A stretch of DNA of 64,000 nucleotides from the NCBI RefSeq assembly GCF_000368025.1, contig NZ_KB849212.1, positions 182,086 to 246,085 on the forward strand, given 5' to 3'. Shown here one piece after another: positions 36,105-44,647 of the stretch; within the stretch, counting starts at the first letter, position 1, and each line of letters opens with the position of its first letter. The stretch is from Acinetobacter parvus DSM 16617 = CIP 108168 (GTDB lineage: Bacteria > Pseudomonadota > Gammaproteobacteria > Pseudomonadales > Moraxellaceae). Made by a program: the position numbers and the translations under genes. The notes beneath the pieces are model-generated. The model saw only the letters and a list, made by a program, of their open reading frames with translations. It did no database searches and was not told the DNA's origin.

Positions 36105-36779
36105 TTAGATGCTCGTCTCGAGAATTTGGCGACTGATCTCTAATGAAACATTTTTATGTTCGCCTAGCTGTGTCAGATTGTGTGATTTAAGTTGCGTAAT
36201 GATGATCTCAATATCTGTCTCCCCCAGTTCATAATCGCTAAGACGAGTCGGCAATCCAAGTTGCTCAAAGAAGGCTCGAGTACGAGCAATAGCAGTATCA
36301 ATACGTTGTTCTTCATCACCTTCGACAATCTGCCAGACTCGAGCTGCATACTGTAGTAATTTTTCTCGCTTCTCTTGACGACACACTTGTAAATTGGCAG
36401 GCAACACAATGGCCAAGGTACGAGCATGATCAATACCATATAAAGCCGTAAGCTCATGTCCAATCAAATGGGTTGACCAATCTTGTGGTACACCAGCTCC
36501 AATCAGCCCATTCAGTGCCATGCTAGCAGCCCACATCAAATTCGCACGCGTGTCATAATCTGCTGAATCTTCCAAGATTTTCGGTCCAATCTCAATCAGA
36601 GTTTGCAATAAACATTCGGCAAAACGATCTTGTACTTGTGCATTGACAGGGTAAGTTAAGTACTGTTCCATGACATGAACAAATGCATCGACCACGCCAT
36701 TTGCTAACTGGCGCGTCGGCAAGCTAAAGGTTTTATTCGGATCAAGCACGGAAAATAATGCGGCTTTTGACTGCACCAT
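36105..36779 (-). pseudogene. C-terminal half of YqhD-type aldehyde reductase
   Basis: 225 residues closely resembling the C-terminal part of E. coli YqhD, an NADPH-dependent iron/zinc alcohol dehydrogenase that reduces toxic aldehydes. Recognisable segments are LPTRQLANGVVDAFVHVMEQY, LNGLIGAGVPQDWSTHLIGHEL and YGIDHARTLAIVLPA, which carry the metal-binding His residues. The full family length is about 387 aa, so roughly the first 160 residues, including the nucleotide-binding domain, are missing. Stop codons precede the first Met at 36779. An IS3 transposase relic starts about 75 bases beyond, which is the likely cause. Confidence 0.88.
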
Positions 36780-36852
36780 GTGCTAACTATACATAAAATA
36801 GACCAGTCGTCTATTTTTATAAAAATTATCTCAGCTTGGCGATTTTAGTGAT

Positions 36853-37187
36853 GGTTAAACAAATTCAGGCTTGTTCTATACCACTTTTATTATTGACGTA
36901 TTTTCACGAGCGATTGTTGGATCGAAAGAATCAACACGTATGACTATTGACATGGTCGTGAACGCATTGGCTAAAACAGTGAATGGCTCATACAAAATAG
37001 CGATGATTAAATATTTTAAAAGTAGATTGGCACGGTTTAGCAGATGTACAAATGCGACACTAAATTAGAAAGATTGGTTCAATATAAAGCGTGTACCTGG
37101 GTGCATTCGTTTATTTACTCTGTTTTGGATATTGACCCATGTAAATGGTGAGATTAAGCCATTAAATAAAGTAGCCCAACTTGAATA
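36853..37187 (+). pseudogene. IS3-family orfB relic with internal deletion
   Basis: The reading FYTTFIIDVFSRAIVG matches VYTAFIIDVFSRAIVG of the IS3-type transposase at 60185-61010. It then jumps to KTVNGSYKIAMIKYFKS, matching ETVNGLYKTEVIEYLKA. The stretch between them, which includes the second catalytic Asp, is deleted. The remainder has stops and shifts and ends in LNKVAQLE, like NPLGQVA of the intact copy. It is dead, and older than the other copy by its divergence. Confidence 0.85.
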
Positions 37188-37218
37188 AAAAGCCTCTGAC
37201 AAACCTCACAGGGTTGAA

Positions 37219-37251
37219 GTGCTGCCTTTCATTCAAAATTTCAGGCAGCAC
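37219..37251. repeat. Hairpin downstream of the ABM monooxygenase gene
   Basis: Nine-base arms GTGCTGCCT (37219-37227) and AGGCAGCAC (37243-37251) lie 23 bases after the stop. There is no clear U-run, so it is a doubtful terminator. Confidence 0.45.
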
Positions 37252-37273
37252 ACTCATACATTTAAGCGTCGGT

Positions 37274-37576
37274 TTAAGCTGGTAGTTTACTCGCCAAAAC
37301 ATCTACTTTTTCAATTGACGGTGGCTCTGAAAATAGCTCTTCGGCCTGAGCCATCAAAGCAGCTGCAACCTTGCCAGATAAATGTGCTTGGCGACCCGCC
37401 TCATCAGGAAATGCATCAAAAATACCAAATGTTGTAGGTCCAAGACGTAGGCCAAACCACGCAACTGTCGCAGGTTCTTCCATTACAATAGGTAAACCGG
37501 CTTTAAGGAAAGCTTCCACTTCGTCTTCTTTACCCGGTTTAGCTTCAAGACGGACATATAAAGCTGTTTTAAGCAT
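37274..37576 (-). CDS. ABM-domain putative quinol monooxygenase
   Basis: A 100-aa ferredoxin-like-fold protein of the antibiotic biosynthesis monooxygenase/YgiN type. It starts LKTALYVRLEAKPGKEDEVEAFL and has the TFGIFDAFPDEAGRQAHLSG core. Such proteins are cofactor-free oxygenases or quinol-handling enzymes, and many are found in electrophile-response operons. The gene is free-standing between the IS3 relic and fghA. A second, different ABM gene occurs at 45667. The substrate is unknown. Confidence 0.82.
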   Translation of the reverse strand: MLKTALYVRLEAKPGKEDEVEAFLKAGLPIVMEEPATVAWFGLRLGPTTFGIFDAFPDEAGRQAHLSGKVAAALMAQAEELFSEPPSIEKVDVLASKLPA

Positions 37577-37911
37577 GACTAAAACTCCACAATTGATTAA
37601 AATTAAAACTCATACTGACATTGATAATGTGTGCATGTCAGAAAGTTTTGTTGTACAAAGGTTAAAAACAATTTTCCATAGCAGAGCCAAAATTTGGATG
37701 TTTATTTCGGCATAATGCTATGAATTTATTCAAGTTAATATCATTAACATTTGAATCAGTAAAGTTAAGATATGAGATGATTAAATTCAATCTTAGTTAT
37801 ATAAGGATCAATTGACTCTACCTTAAATTCATAAGCTGATCTCTTCATCTGGAAATTATATTGCTCAAGAAGCATTCAAGAACAACATGTACATCCTCAT
37901 ATCTATGAAAG
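37577..37911. other. AT-rich gap before fghA end
   Basis: No gene, RNA or repeat recognised. It should contain the promoter of the ABM gene (transcribed leftward) and the end of the fghA transcript. Confidence 0.4.
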
Positions 37912-38742
37912 TTATTTAGCTAGGAATTTGCTGTGAAACTCTATATGTTTCTCTATGAAGCTCGCAATGAAGTAATAGCTATGGTCATACCCTTCTCTTA
38001 GGTTAAGTGTAAGAGGATATTCTTGTTCCAAACAAATATCACTAAGAAGCTTAGGTCTTAACTGTTCTTCAAGAAAATCATCAGCTGTTCCCTGATCGAC
38101 TAAAATAGGTAAATGAACTTCCGCGTTTTTGATTAATTCAATCGCATCATAGCTTTTCCATAAAGTTTCGGTTTCACCTAGGTAGTGTGTAAAAGCCTTT
38201 TTCCCCCAAGGTACTTGGCTAGGTGCAACAATTGGCGCAAAAGCAGAAATACTTTTATACAGCTCAGGATTTTTTAACCCAATGACTAATGCACCATGCC
38301 CCCCCATGCTATGTCCCATAATGCTTTGGACTTGATTGGTCGGAAAATTCAGGTCAATCAGATTTCTGAGCTCTTCCACAATATAATCATACATTTTGAA
38401 ATGCTGCGACCAGGGTGCTTGTGTTGCATTCACATAGAATCCTGCGCCTTGGCCTAAATCATAATCTGCATGATCTGGTACATCTTCTCCACGTGGGCTG
38501 GTATCTGGTGCAACAATAATGACTTTATGTTCAGCCGCATACTTTTGTGCTCCGGCTTTAGTAATAAAGTTCTGTTCGTTGCAAGTCAGTCCTGATAACC
38601 AATATAAAACTGGCAACCGCTCATCTTTGTCATGAGGTGGCAGATATATTGAGAATTTCATTGAACAGTTTAATGCTGTTGACTGATGGCGATACACTTC
38701 TTGCGATCCACCAAAAGAAGCATGTTTCTCAATTATTTCCAT
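37912..38742 (-). CDS. fghA: S-formylglutathione hydrolase
   Basis: Esterase-D fold enzyme, 276 aa, releasing formate and glutathione in the last step of formaldehyde detoxification. The nucleophile motif is GHSMGGHGAL (Ser in the middle of the protein). The acid is in VDQGTADDFL and the His in GYDHSYYF. The N-terminus KHASFGGSQEVYRHQS and the LTCNEQNFITKAGAQ segment are family hallmarks. I take MEIIEKHAS as the start; two extra codons (MI) are possible. It is downstream of frmA, with a 12-bp inverted repeat between. Confidence 0.95.
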   Translation of the reverse strand: MEIIEKHASFGGSQEVYRHQSTALNCSMKFSIYLPPHDKDERLPVLYWLSGLTCNEQNFITKAGAQKYAAEHKVIIVAPDTSPRGEDVPDHADYDLGQGAGFYVNATQAPWSQHFKMYDYIVEELRNLIDLNFPTNQVQSIMGHSMGGHGALVIGLKNPELYKSISAFAPIVAPSQVPWGKKAFTHYLGETETLWKSYDAIELIKNAEVHLPILVDQGTADDFLEEQLRPKLLSDICLEQEYPLTLNLREGYDHSYYFIASFIEKHIEFHSKFLAK

Positions 38743-38812
38743 AATCAATTACCTATGTTGAGCAAGACTTCATGAGAAATCGGTTTTACAGATAATGTGC
38801 CGTTTTAGAGGA

Positions 38813-38848
38813 TTCCATGCATGTCATTCATGATGCACATGCATGGAA
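38813..38848. repeat. 12-bp perfect inverted repeat between frmA and fghA
   Basis: Arms TTCCATGCATGT (38813-38824) and ACATGCATGGAA (38837-38848) have a 12-base loop. No T-run follows on the minus strand, so it is more likely an mRNA stability/processing hairpin or protein site than a terminator. Confidence 0.75.
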
Positions 38849-38868
38849 AAGTATAAGGTCTGACGCAA

Positions 38869-39981
38869 TTATTCGTAATGAATTACAGTACGAATTGACT
38901 TACCTTCATGCATTAGATCAAAGGCTTCATTGATCTGATCCAAGCCCATCGTATGTGTCACAAATGGCTCTAATTGAATTTTACCTTTCATGGCATCTTC
39001 AACCATTCCTGGAAGTTGCGTACGACCTTTTACGCCACCAAAGGCAGAACCTAGCCATTTACGACCAGTAACCAGTTGGAATGGACGGGTGGAGATTTCC
39101 TGACCTGCGCCAGCTACACCAATAATTACGGATTGTCCCCAGCCACGGTGTGCACTTTCAAGGGCTGCACGCATCACATTCACGTTACCAATACACTCAA
39201 ATGAATGATCTACACCCCAGCCAGTCATTTCGACAATGACTTGCTGGATTGGTTTATCGTAATCTTTAGGGTTCAAGAAGTCCGTTGCACCAAACTCTTT
39301 TGCCAGCGCAAATTTATCTGGATTCATGTCAACCACAATGATACGTCCTGCTTTAGCTTGACGTGCGGCTTGTACGACTGCTAGACCAATACCACCTAAA
39401 CCAAAGACCGCAACACTATCACCTTCTTGTACTTTAGCCGTGTTATGTACTGCACCGATACCCGTTGTTACCCCACAACCCAGTAAGCAGACATGTTCGT
39501 GATTGGCTTCAGGATTGATTTTAGCCAATGATACTTCTGCCACTACCGTGTATTCACTGAACGTTGAGCAGCCCATATAGTGGTAAATCGGTTGACCATT
39601 GTAGGAAAAACGAGTGGTACCATCTGGCATTACGCCTCTACCTTGAGTTTCGCGAACGGAAATACACAAGTTCGATTTTCCAGATTTACAGAATAGGCAC
39701 TCGCCACATTCAGCGGTGTAAAGTGGAATTACATGATCACCTGGTTTGACGCTAGTCACGCCTTCACCCACCTCAACTACAACACCAGCACCTTCATGCC
39801 CGAGAATAGCCGGAAAAACGCCTTCAGGATCATCGCCAGATAAAGTAAATGCGTCTGTATGACACACACCGGTATGGGAGATCTTAATTAATACTTCACC
39901 TTTCTTCGGTGGTGCAACATCAACTTCAACAATTTGAAGAGGTTGACCAGGACCAAACGCAACGGCAGCACGTGACTTCAT
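38869..39981 (-). CDS. frmA: S-(hydroxymethyl)glutathione dehydrogenase, class III ADH
   Basis: Zinc-dependent glutathione-linked formaldehyde dehydrogenase, 370 aa. The catalytic zinc ligands are in GVCHTDAF and GHEGAG. The structural zinc set of four Cys is in AECGECLFCKSGKSNLC. The Rossmann motif is FGLGGIGLAVV. The C-terminus IRTVIHYE is typical of class III. It follows frmR by 21 bases and is expected to be repressed by FrmR until formaldehyde appears. Confidence 0.97.
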   Translation of the reverse strand: MKSRAAVAFGPGQPLQIVEVDVAPPKKGEVLIKISHTGVCHTDAFTLSGDDPEGVFPAILGHEGAGVVVEVGEGVTSVKPGDHVIPLYTAECGECLFCKSGKSNLCISVRETQGRGVMPDGTTRFSYNGQPIYHYMGCSTFSEYTVVAEVSLAKINPEANHEHVCLLGCGVTTGIGAVHNTAKVQEGDSVAVFGLGGIGLAVVQAARQAKAGRIIVVDMNPDKFALAKEFGATDFLNPKDYDKPIQQVIVEMTGWGVDHSFECIGNVNVMRAALESAHRGWGQSVIIGVAGAGQEISTRPFQLVTGRKWLGSAFGGVKGRTQLPGMVEDAMKGKIQLEPFVTHTMGLDQINEAFDLMHEGKSIRTVIHYE

Positions 39982-40002
39982 GGAATAATTCCTTATACAG
40001 AT

Positions 40003-40278
40003 CTATTTTAAATATGATTTTAGAATCTTGGCGATTTCAGCCAATTCTTCTTTTCGTTGTTGTTCTGTGGTTTCACCTGATACTAATGTGTCCTTTAAAT
40101 GAACCTCCAACATTTCATTCATTAAACCATTAATAGCACCACGCACAGAGCATATTTGTTGCAGAATTGCACCACATTCCACATTATCTTCTAACGCTTT
40201 TTCAATCGCTTGTGTCTGACCTTTGATCTTTCTGACGCGTAGAAGAATCTTTTTTTTGTCTTCAACCTGATTAGGCAT
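40003..40278 (-). CDS. frmR: Formaldehyde-responsive repressor FrmR
   Basis: All-helical CsoR/RcnR-family repressor, 91 aa. Cys in NVECGAIL (about residue 36) and His in EVHLKD (about 61) match the formaldehyde-sensing Cys-His pair. The conserved first residues before KKKILLRVRKIKGQTQAIEKAL carry the basic DNA-binding face. A strong GGAGGT ribosome binding site precedes the ATG. It is first in frmR-frmA-fghA and its operator lies just upstream. Confidence 0.93.
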   Translation of the reverse strand: MPNQVEDKKKILLRVRKIKGQTQAIEKALEDNVECGAILQQICSVRGAINGLMNEMLEVHLKDTLVSGETTEQQRKEELAEIAKILKSYLK

Positions 40279-40303
40279 CAGACCTCCTTATTCGCTAGCA
40301 TTA

Positions 40304-40325
40304 ATACTATAGTACCCCATAGTAT
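40304..40325. promoter_or_regulatory. FrmR-type operator
   Basis: The inverted repeat ATACTAT (40304-40310) / ATAGTAT (40319-40325) encloses AGTACCCC. A short G/C tract flanked by AT-rich inverted repeats is the known type-1 site of RcnR/FrmR proteins. It lies 26 bases upstream of the frmR start codon, overlapping the likely promoter. Confidence 0.8.
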
Positions 40326-40748
40326 AAAAAAAGCAATAATTTTTATAAATCGAAAATTAAAAAGATCTTTAGCGAAAATTTTCTATCCCTGTTTTTTAGT
40401 TTTTTTTAAATTAACATCATAGAGCTTATGCGAAAGTCACAAAAAAAAATGGGACTTTTAGCTCCCATTTTTATTTTGGCTCATGTTCTTTGTAATGCTG
40501 GGACCTTTTAGAATTATGTTTCCAACTTTTAGCCACTTTGTAGATATTTTGAACATTTCAAGCCTTGAAAATACTACCGACAGTTTAGATTAAACTGCCT
40601 TTACAGACTGTACTAGAATATTTTTAGTGAGCGGATGATATTTATTATTCATTATTTAGGAATTATTAAATCCTATAAATATCATTTATTGGATTAATTT
40701 AGTTTGGTACTGTGCATATCATCCCCCAGTTAAGAATAAGGAACAACT
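40326..40748. other. Gap between frmR and MDR gene with orphan terminator
   Basis: No coding sequence recognised. The only structure is a hairpin with arms AAAAATGGGA (40445-40454) and TCCCATTTTT (40463-40472), a good intrinsic terminator with no gene in front of it. The last 100 bases should carry the promoter for the rightward MDR genes. Confidence 0.55.
40445..40472 (+). terminator. Orphan terminator
   Basis: A 10-bp stem with an A-run before and a T-run after. No gene ends nearby on either strand. Its sequence closely resembles the terminator at 44590-44618. Confidence 0.7.
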
Positions 40749-41744
40749 ATGAATAAGATGATGAATGCTCTTATCTTAGAAAATTTTGGTGATCATGAAT
40801 TTACATGTACAGAACTCCCTATACCTCAACCAGAGGCTGGGCAAGTTCTAGTACGTATTCATGCCAGTGGTGTAAACCCTATTGATTATAAAATTCGTCT
40901 TGGTGAAGCACCATATGCTATGCCAGAGCTTCCTGCCGTGTTAGGAACAGATATGGCTGGGGTTGTAACTGCTGTTGGTGAAGGTGTCACCCACTTCAAC
41001 GTCGGAGATGAAGTTTACGGTCTGATAGGTGGCGTTCGTGGTCTTCAAGGATCTTTAGCAGAATATGTTGTAGCAGATGCTGATCTGATCGCATTAAAGC
41101 CACGGAATATTTCTATGCGCGAGGCAGCAGTACTACCATTGACTTTTCTCACCGCTTGGGAAGGTTTAGTGGATAATGCGAAGGTCCAACCAGGGCAAAC
41201 TGTACTGGTTCAGGGTGGTGCTGGTGGCGTTGGTTATATGGTTGTTCAGCTTGCAAAAGCACTTGATGCAATTGTTTGGGCGACTGGTCGTACAGCTGAT
41301 CAATCACTGATTTCAGAACTCGGTGCAACACCTCTCGATTACACAACAGCATCTTCCGATGACATTATTGCTGCAAGCCCTGAGGGTCAAGGTTTTAACA
41401 TTGTTTACGACACTGTGGGTGGTCCAGTACTCGAAGCTTCACTTTCCATGACAACTCACTATGGCCACATTACCAGCTGTGCTGCATTTGGTAATCATAA
41501 TTTAGCGAGTTCATCTCTACGGTGTGCCACAGTGTCTGGCGTATTCGTCCTAATGCCGATGTTAACAGGCAATCGCCGTGCTCATCATGGTGATATCCTT
41601 AAGATCGCGACTCGTCTCGTTGAGGAAGGTAAACTGCGTCCTATTGTTGATCCTCGTGATTTTACTCTAAACCAAGCGATTGAGGCTCATGATGCTGTTC
41701 AAGATCGCTCTGCCAATATTAAGGTCGCGATTGATGTCATTTAA
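40749..41744 (+). CDS. MDR-family quinone/zinc-type oxidoreductase
   Basis: A 331-aa medium-chain dehydrogenase/reductase. The N-terminal GroES-like domain contains ASGVNPIDYKIR and LPAVLGTDMAGVV. The Rossmann motif is VQGGAGGVGYMVVQLA. It lacks the Cys/His zinc ligand set, so it belongs with the NADPH quinone reductase-like branch. Its end overlaps the next MDR gene by 11 bases, so the two are coupled. The substrate is unknown, probably an enone or quinone. Confidence 0.88.
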   Translation: MNKMMNALILENFGDHEFTCTELPIPQPEAGQVLVRIHASGVNPIDYKIRLGEAPYAMPELPAVLGTDMAGVVTAVGEGVTHFNVGDEVYGLIGGVRGLQGSLAEYVVADADLIALKPRNISMREAAVLPLTFLTAWEGLVDNAKVQPGQTVLVQGGAGGVGYMVVQLAKALDAIVWATGRTADQSLISELGATPLDYTTASSDDIIAASPEGQGFNIVYDTVGGPVLEASLSMTTHYGHITSCAAFGNHNLASSSLRCATVSGVFVLMPMLTGNRRAHHGDILKIATRLVEEGKLRPIVDPRDFTLNQAIEAHDAVQDRSANIKVAIDVI

Positions 41745-42750
41745 CGCACTTCAGGCCAAGACTTGGCGCTTCAATAGTATTGGAGATACAGATGTTCTGA
41801 CATTAGAAACACTTCCTGTGGCTTTACCAGCAGCAGGAGAAGTTCTAATCCAGATGAAAACGATCGGACTTAACCGGGCTGATGTAATGTTTCGGCGTGG
41901 TACTTATATTCAAAAGGCAGTATTCCCTTCTCGTCTGGGATATGAGGGAGCAGGCATAGTTCTGGCAATAGGTGAAGGTGTACGCCAATTTTCTCCAGGA
42001 GATGCAGTATCGATTCTTCCGACTGACAATCTAGCCAAATATGGGACATATGCGGACAAGCTTCTGATTCCAGAAACTTTCTTAGTTCACAAACCCGATA
42101 GTTTAAGCTGGGAAGAAGCTTCTTCAATCTGGATGCAGTATTTGACGGCTTGGGGTGGTGTAATCCATGCTGGTGGAGTTTCGAAAGGCAAAACGATCTT
42201 GATCACAGCAGCTTCAAGTAGCGTAGGACTAGCTGCGATACAGATAGCTGAAGCAGCGGGTGCTAAGGTCATTGCAAGTACACAGACGATAGAGAAAAAG
42301 CAACGTTTACTGGATCTCGGTGTTAAAAATGTTATAGCCAGTGAAGATGAACCAGATTTGTATGAGGCGCTTGTTTTACGTTTAGGTGGAGAACATCTTG
42401 ATGTCGCCTTCGATGCTGTAGGAGGGCCACATATTGAACAGATTGCAAAAGCGATGTCTATAGGAGGAACTATGGTTATGCATGGTGCACTTAGCCCGGA
42501 GATCACACCATTTCCCCTTAGAGTTGCATTACGCAAGAGCTTAACCATGCGAGGTTTTTTGTTCCTTGAGGTTCTCCATGACCCTGTTCTAAGGGAGCAA
42601 GCCAGACGATTTATTCTTAGCAGTATAGGTGCAGGATATCTTCGTCCAGTGATCGACTGTTGCTTTAACTTTGAGGACATGCATGACGCTCAGCGCTATC
42701 TTGAATCAAATCAGCAAATAGGAAAAATTGTAGTTACTCTAAATACATGA
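41734..42750 (+). CDS. MDR-family oxidoreductase, second gene
   Basis: A 338-aa MDR protein starting MSFNALQAKTWRFN. The upstream Met at 41680 would lie deep inside the previous gene. GLNRADVMFRRG and LGYEGAGIVLAIGEG mark the catalytic domain, and ITAASSSVGLAAIQIA the cofactor domain. There are no zinc ligands. It has only moderate similarity to its neighbour, so they are paralogues and not a recent duplication. A LysR gene runs toward it from the other side. Confidence 0.87.
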   Translation: MSFNALQAKTWRFNSIGDTDVLTLETLPVALPAAGEVLIQMKTIGLNRADVMFRRGTYIQKAVFPSRLGYEGAGIVLAIGEGVRQFSPGDAVSILPTDNLAKYGTYADKLLIPETFLVHKPDSLSWEEASSIWMQYLTAWGGVIHAGGVSKGKTILITAASSSVGLAAIQIAEAAGAKVIASTQTIEKKQRLLDLGVKNVIASEDEPDLYEALVLRLGGEHLDVAFDAVGGPHIEQIAKAMSIGGTMVMHGALSPEITPFPLRVALRKSLTMRGFLFLEVLHDPVLREQARRFILSSIGAGYLRPVIDCCFNFEDMHDAQRYLESNQQIGKIVVTLNT

Positions 42751-42800
42751 TGGTCTTATCTGATTTCTACTTCCTAGAAAAAAGGTTAGTTCTATCTGAT

Positions 42801-43700
42801 TCAGTTTTCTATATGGCCCAACACTTCCGCTAAGTAATCAAACAATGCTCGGATTCGCAAAGGTGTCGGGCCCCGCTGTGGACGATATAAATACAGGCGC
42901 CAAACGGGAGAGGTTTCCTCATGAAGTATCTGAATGAGCTTACCACTCCTAAGCCACGGCAAAACTAGAAATCCAGGCATGTGTCCGAATCCAACTCCAG
43001 CGAGAATCGCTTGAAATTCAGCTTCTAGATCATCTGTAATAAAACGAGGCTTTGATGGCGTAAAGCTTCGACTTTCAGTGAATGTCCATGGCCAGTAACG
43101 CCCTGTTTTATGATCGACTAGTGCTGTTAGAGGGTATTTATCAAGGTCAATAATTTTTTTAGGCATTCCGACCTTATCAATTAACTCTGGCGTACCCACA
43201 GAATAAAAGTTCACTTTAGCCAATTCCCTTGCCACATATCGATTGTCCGGCAAAAATCCAAATCTGATCCCGATATCTATCCGCTCATCAATCACATCCG
43301 AGTGTGAATCTGTTAGCACACAATCCACGACAATATCTGGATAACGTATGGCAAATTCTGCTAGTGCGGGTACTACCAATTTGCGCCCTAACACAGACGA
43401 CACAGTAAGACGGACAGTCCCATGCATTTCATCTCGTTTTTCCTTGGTATCTTTTACAAACAAAGCATCGATCGATCCCACCGCAAAACGTGCTTGCTTT
43501 GCCAGACGCTCACCATCAGCGGTAATTTTAATTTGTCGAGTACTCCTGTAGAACAGAATCTCTCCGCGCTGCTCTTCTAGCTCTTTTATTGCCCGTGTCA
43601 CTACCTGCGGGGAAATACCCAGCTGAGTTGCTGCCTCTTTAAAATTTCGAGACTCTGCTGCGACACAAAAGATACGCATCATTTCCAATTTGTTCTGCAT
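42801..43700 (-). CDS. LysR family transcriptional regulator
   Basis: A 299-aa regulator from MQNKLEMMRIF. The N-terminal winged helix has FCVAAESRNFKEAATQLGISPQVVTRAIKELEE. The substrate-binding domain contains GTVRLTVSSVLGRKLVVPAL and ends with LRIRALFDYLAE. AGGA lies 7-8 bases before the chosen ATG; a longer form from 43763 is less likely. It is divergent from the SDR gene and convergent with the two MDR genes. LysR proteins usually act on the divergent neighbour. Confidence 0.9.
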   Translation of the reverse strand: MQNKLEMMRIFCVAAESRNFKEAATQLGISPQVVTRAIKELEEQRGEILFYRSTRQIKITADGERLAKQARFAVGSIDALFVKDTKEKRDEMHGTVRLTVSSVLGRKLVVPALAEFAIRYPDIVVDCVLTDSHSDVIDERIDIGIRFGFLPDNRYVARELAKVNFYSVGTPELIDKVGMPKKIIDLDKYPLTALVDHKTGRYWPWTFTESRSFTPSKPRFITDDLEAEFQAILAGVGFGHMPGFLVLPWLRSGKLIQILHEETSPVWRLYLYRPQRGPTPLRIRALFDYLAEVLGHIEN

Positions 43701-43724
43701 GTCCAATCCTGTGTTATGGTAATT

Positions 43725-43741
43725 ATTCCGTAAATAGGAAT
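43725..43741. promoter_or_regulatory. Candidate LysR-type binding site
   Basis: ATTCC (43725-43729) and GGAAT (43737-43741) form a short inverted repeat with a 7-base spacer in the divergent region between the LysR gene and the SDR gene. The size and AT content fit the T-N11-A type, but no binding data can be read from sequence. Confidence 0.45.
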
Positions 43742-43835
43742 TCTGAAAGATAATATTATTCATTTATTATACCTAACAAGGCTGTAATACTTAATCCATC
43801 AAATATGATTGACAGATAGGTTGAAGGTTACTTGT

Positions 43836-44576
43836 ATGAATAATATAGAAAATAAAGTTATTGTTATCACTGGTGCAAGTAGTGGTTTAGGTGAAGCTAC
43901 TGCTCGCTTACTTGCTAAAAAAGGTGCAAAGGTTGTACTTGGTGCTAGACGTACTGAAAAATTACAGGCTATTGTTCACGACATTCGTGCTGAAGGTGGT
44001 CAAGCTGAATTTATTGGTATGGATATAACCAAACCACATGAAGTACAAGCACTTATTGAAAAGGCATTAAGCGCATTTGGTCAAATCGATGTATTGGTAA
44101 ACAATGCTGGATTAATGTCTATTGCACCATTAAGTGAGCTAAAAGTTGATGAATGGGATCGTATGATCGACATTAATATTAAAGGTGTTCTTTATGGTAT
44201 AGCAGCTACCCTACCTGTTTTCCAAAAACAAAACTTTGGACACTTTATTAATCTCGCATCTGTTGCAGGGTTAAAAGTATTTAGTCCAGGAGGTACTGTT
44301 TATAGCGGTACTAAGTTTGCTGTAAGAGCCATCTCTGAAGGCCTTCGTCATGAAGTTGGGGGAACAATTAGAACGACGACTATTGAGCCTGGTGCAATTG
44401 AGTCAGAACTAAAATTCGGTTCTTCTCATAAAGAAAGTTCAGAGTTCGTTACGGATTTCTACAAACAAGCCATACCAGCTGACTCAGTCGCTCGAGCAAT
44501 TGCTTATGCAATTGAACAGCCTGCGGATGTAGATATTAATGAAATTGTTTTACGCCCAACGAGCCAAGAGTTTTAA
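43836..44576 (+). CDS. Short-chain dehydrogenase/reductase
   Basis: A 246-aa classical SDR. The cofactor motif TGASSGLGEA is near residues 12-21. NNAG is near 88-91. The catalytic Ser is in NLASVAG and the YSGTK motif (Tyr and Lys) follows. I start at MNNIENKVIVIT; a Met nine codons upstream is possible. Similar proteins are annotated as NADP-dependent serine/3-hydroxyacid or clavulanate-type reductases, but the substrate is not predictable. It is followed by a strong terminator. Confidence 0.9.
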   Translation: MNNIENKVIVITGASSGLGEATARLLAKKGAKVVLGARRTEKLQAIVHDIRAEGGQAEFIGMDITKPHEVQALIEKALSAFGQIDVLVNNAGLMSIAPLSELKVDEWDRMIDINIKGVLYGIAATLPVFQKQNFGHFINLASVAGLKVFSPGGTVYSGTKFAVRAISEGLRHEVGGTIRTTTIEPGAIESELKFGSSHKESSEFVTDFYKQAIPADSVARAIAYAIEQPADVDINEIVLRPTSQEF

Positions 44577-44589
44577 TAATTGAATAACA

Positions 44590-44618
44590 AAAAATGGGAG
44601 CACCTCGCTCCCATTTTT
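44590..44618 (+). terminator. Terminator after SDR gene
   Basis: A perfect 12-bp stem AAAAATGGGAGC (44590-44601) / GCTCCCATTTTT (44607-44618) with a 5-base loop, 13 bases after the SDR stop. Confidence 0.9.
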
Positions 44619-44647
44619 ACTATATTTTTAAAGTTAAGGACAAATCT

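Noticed and set aside
37219..37251. Hairpin called as an intrinsic terminator
   Set aside because: It has 9-bp arms but a 15-base loop and no U-run, so it is kept only as a repeat.
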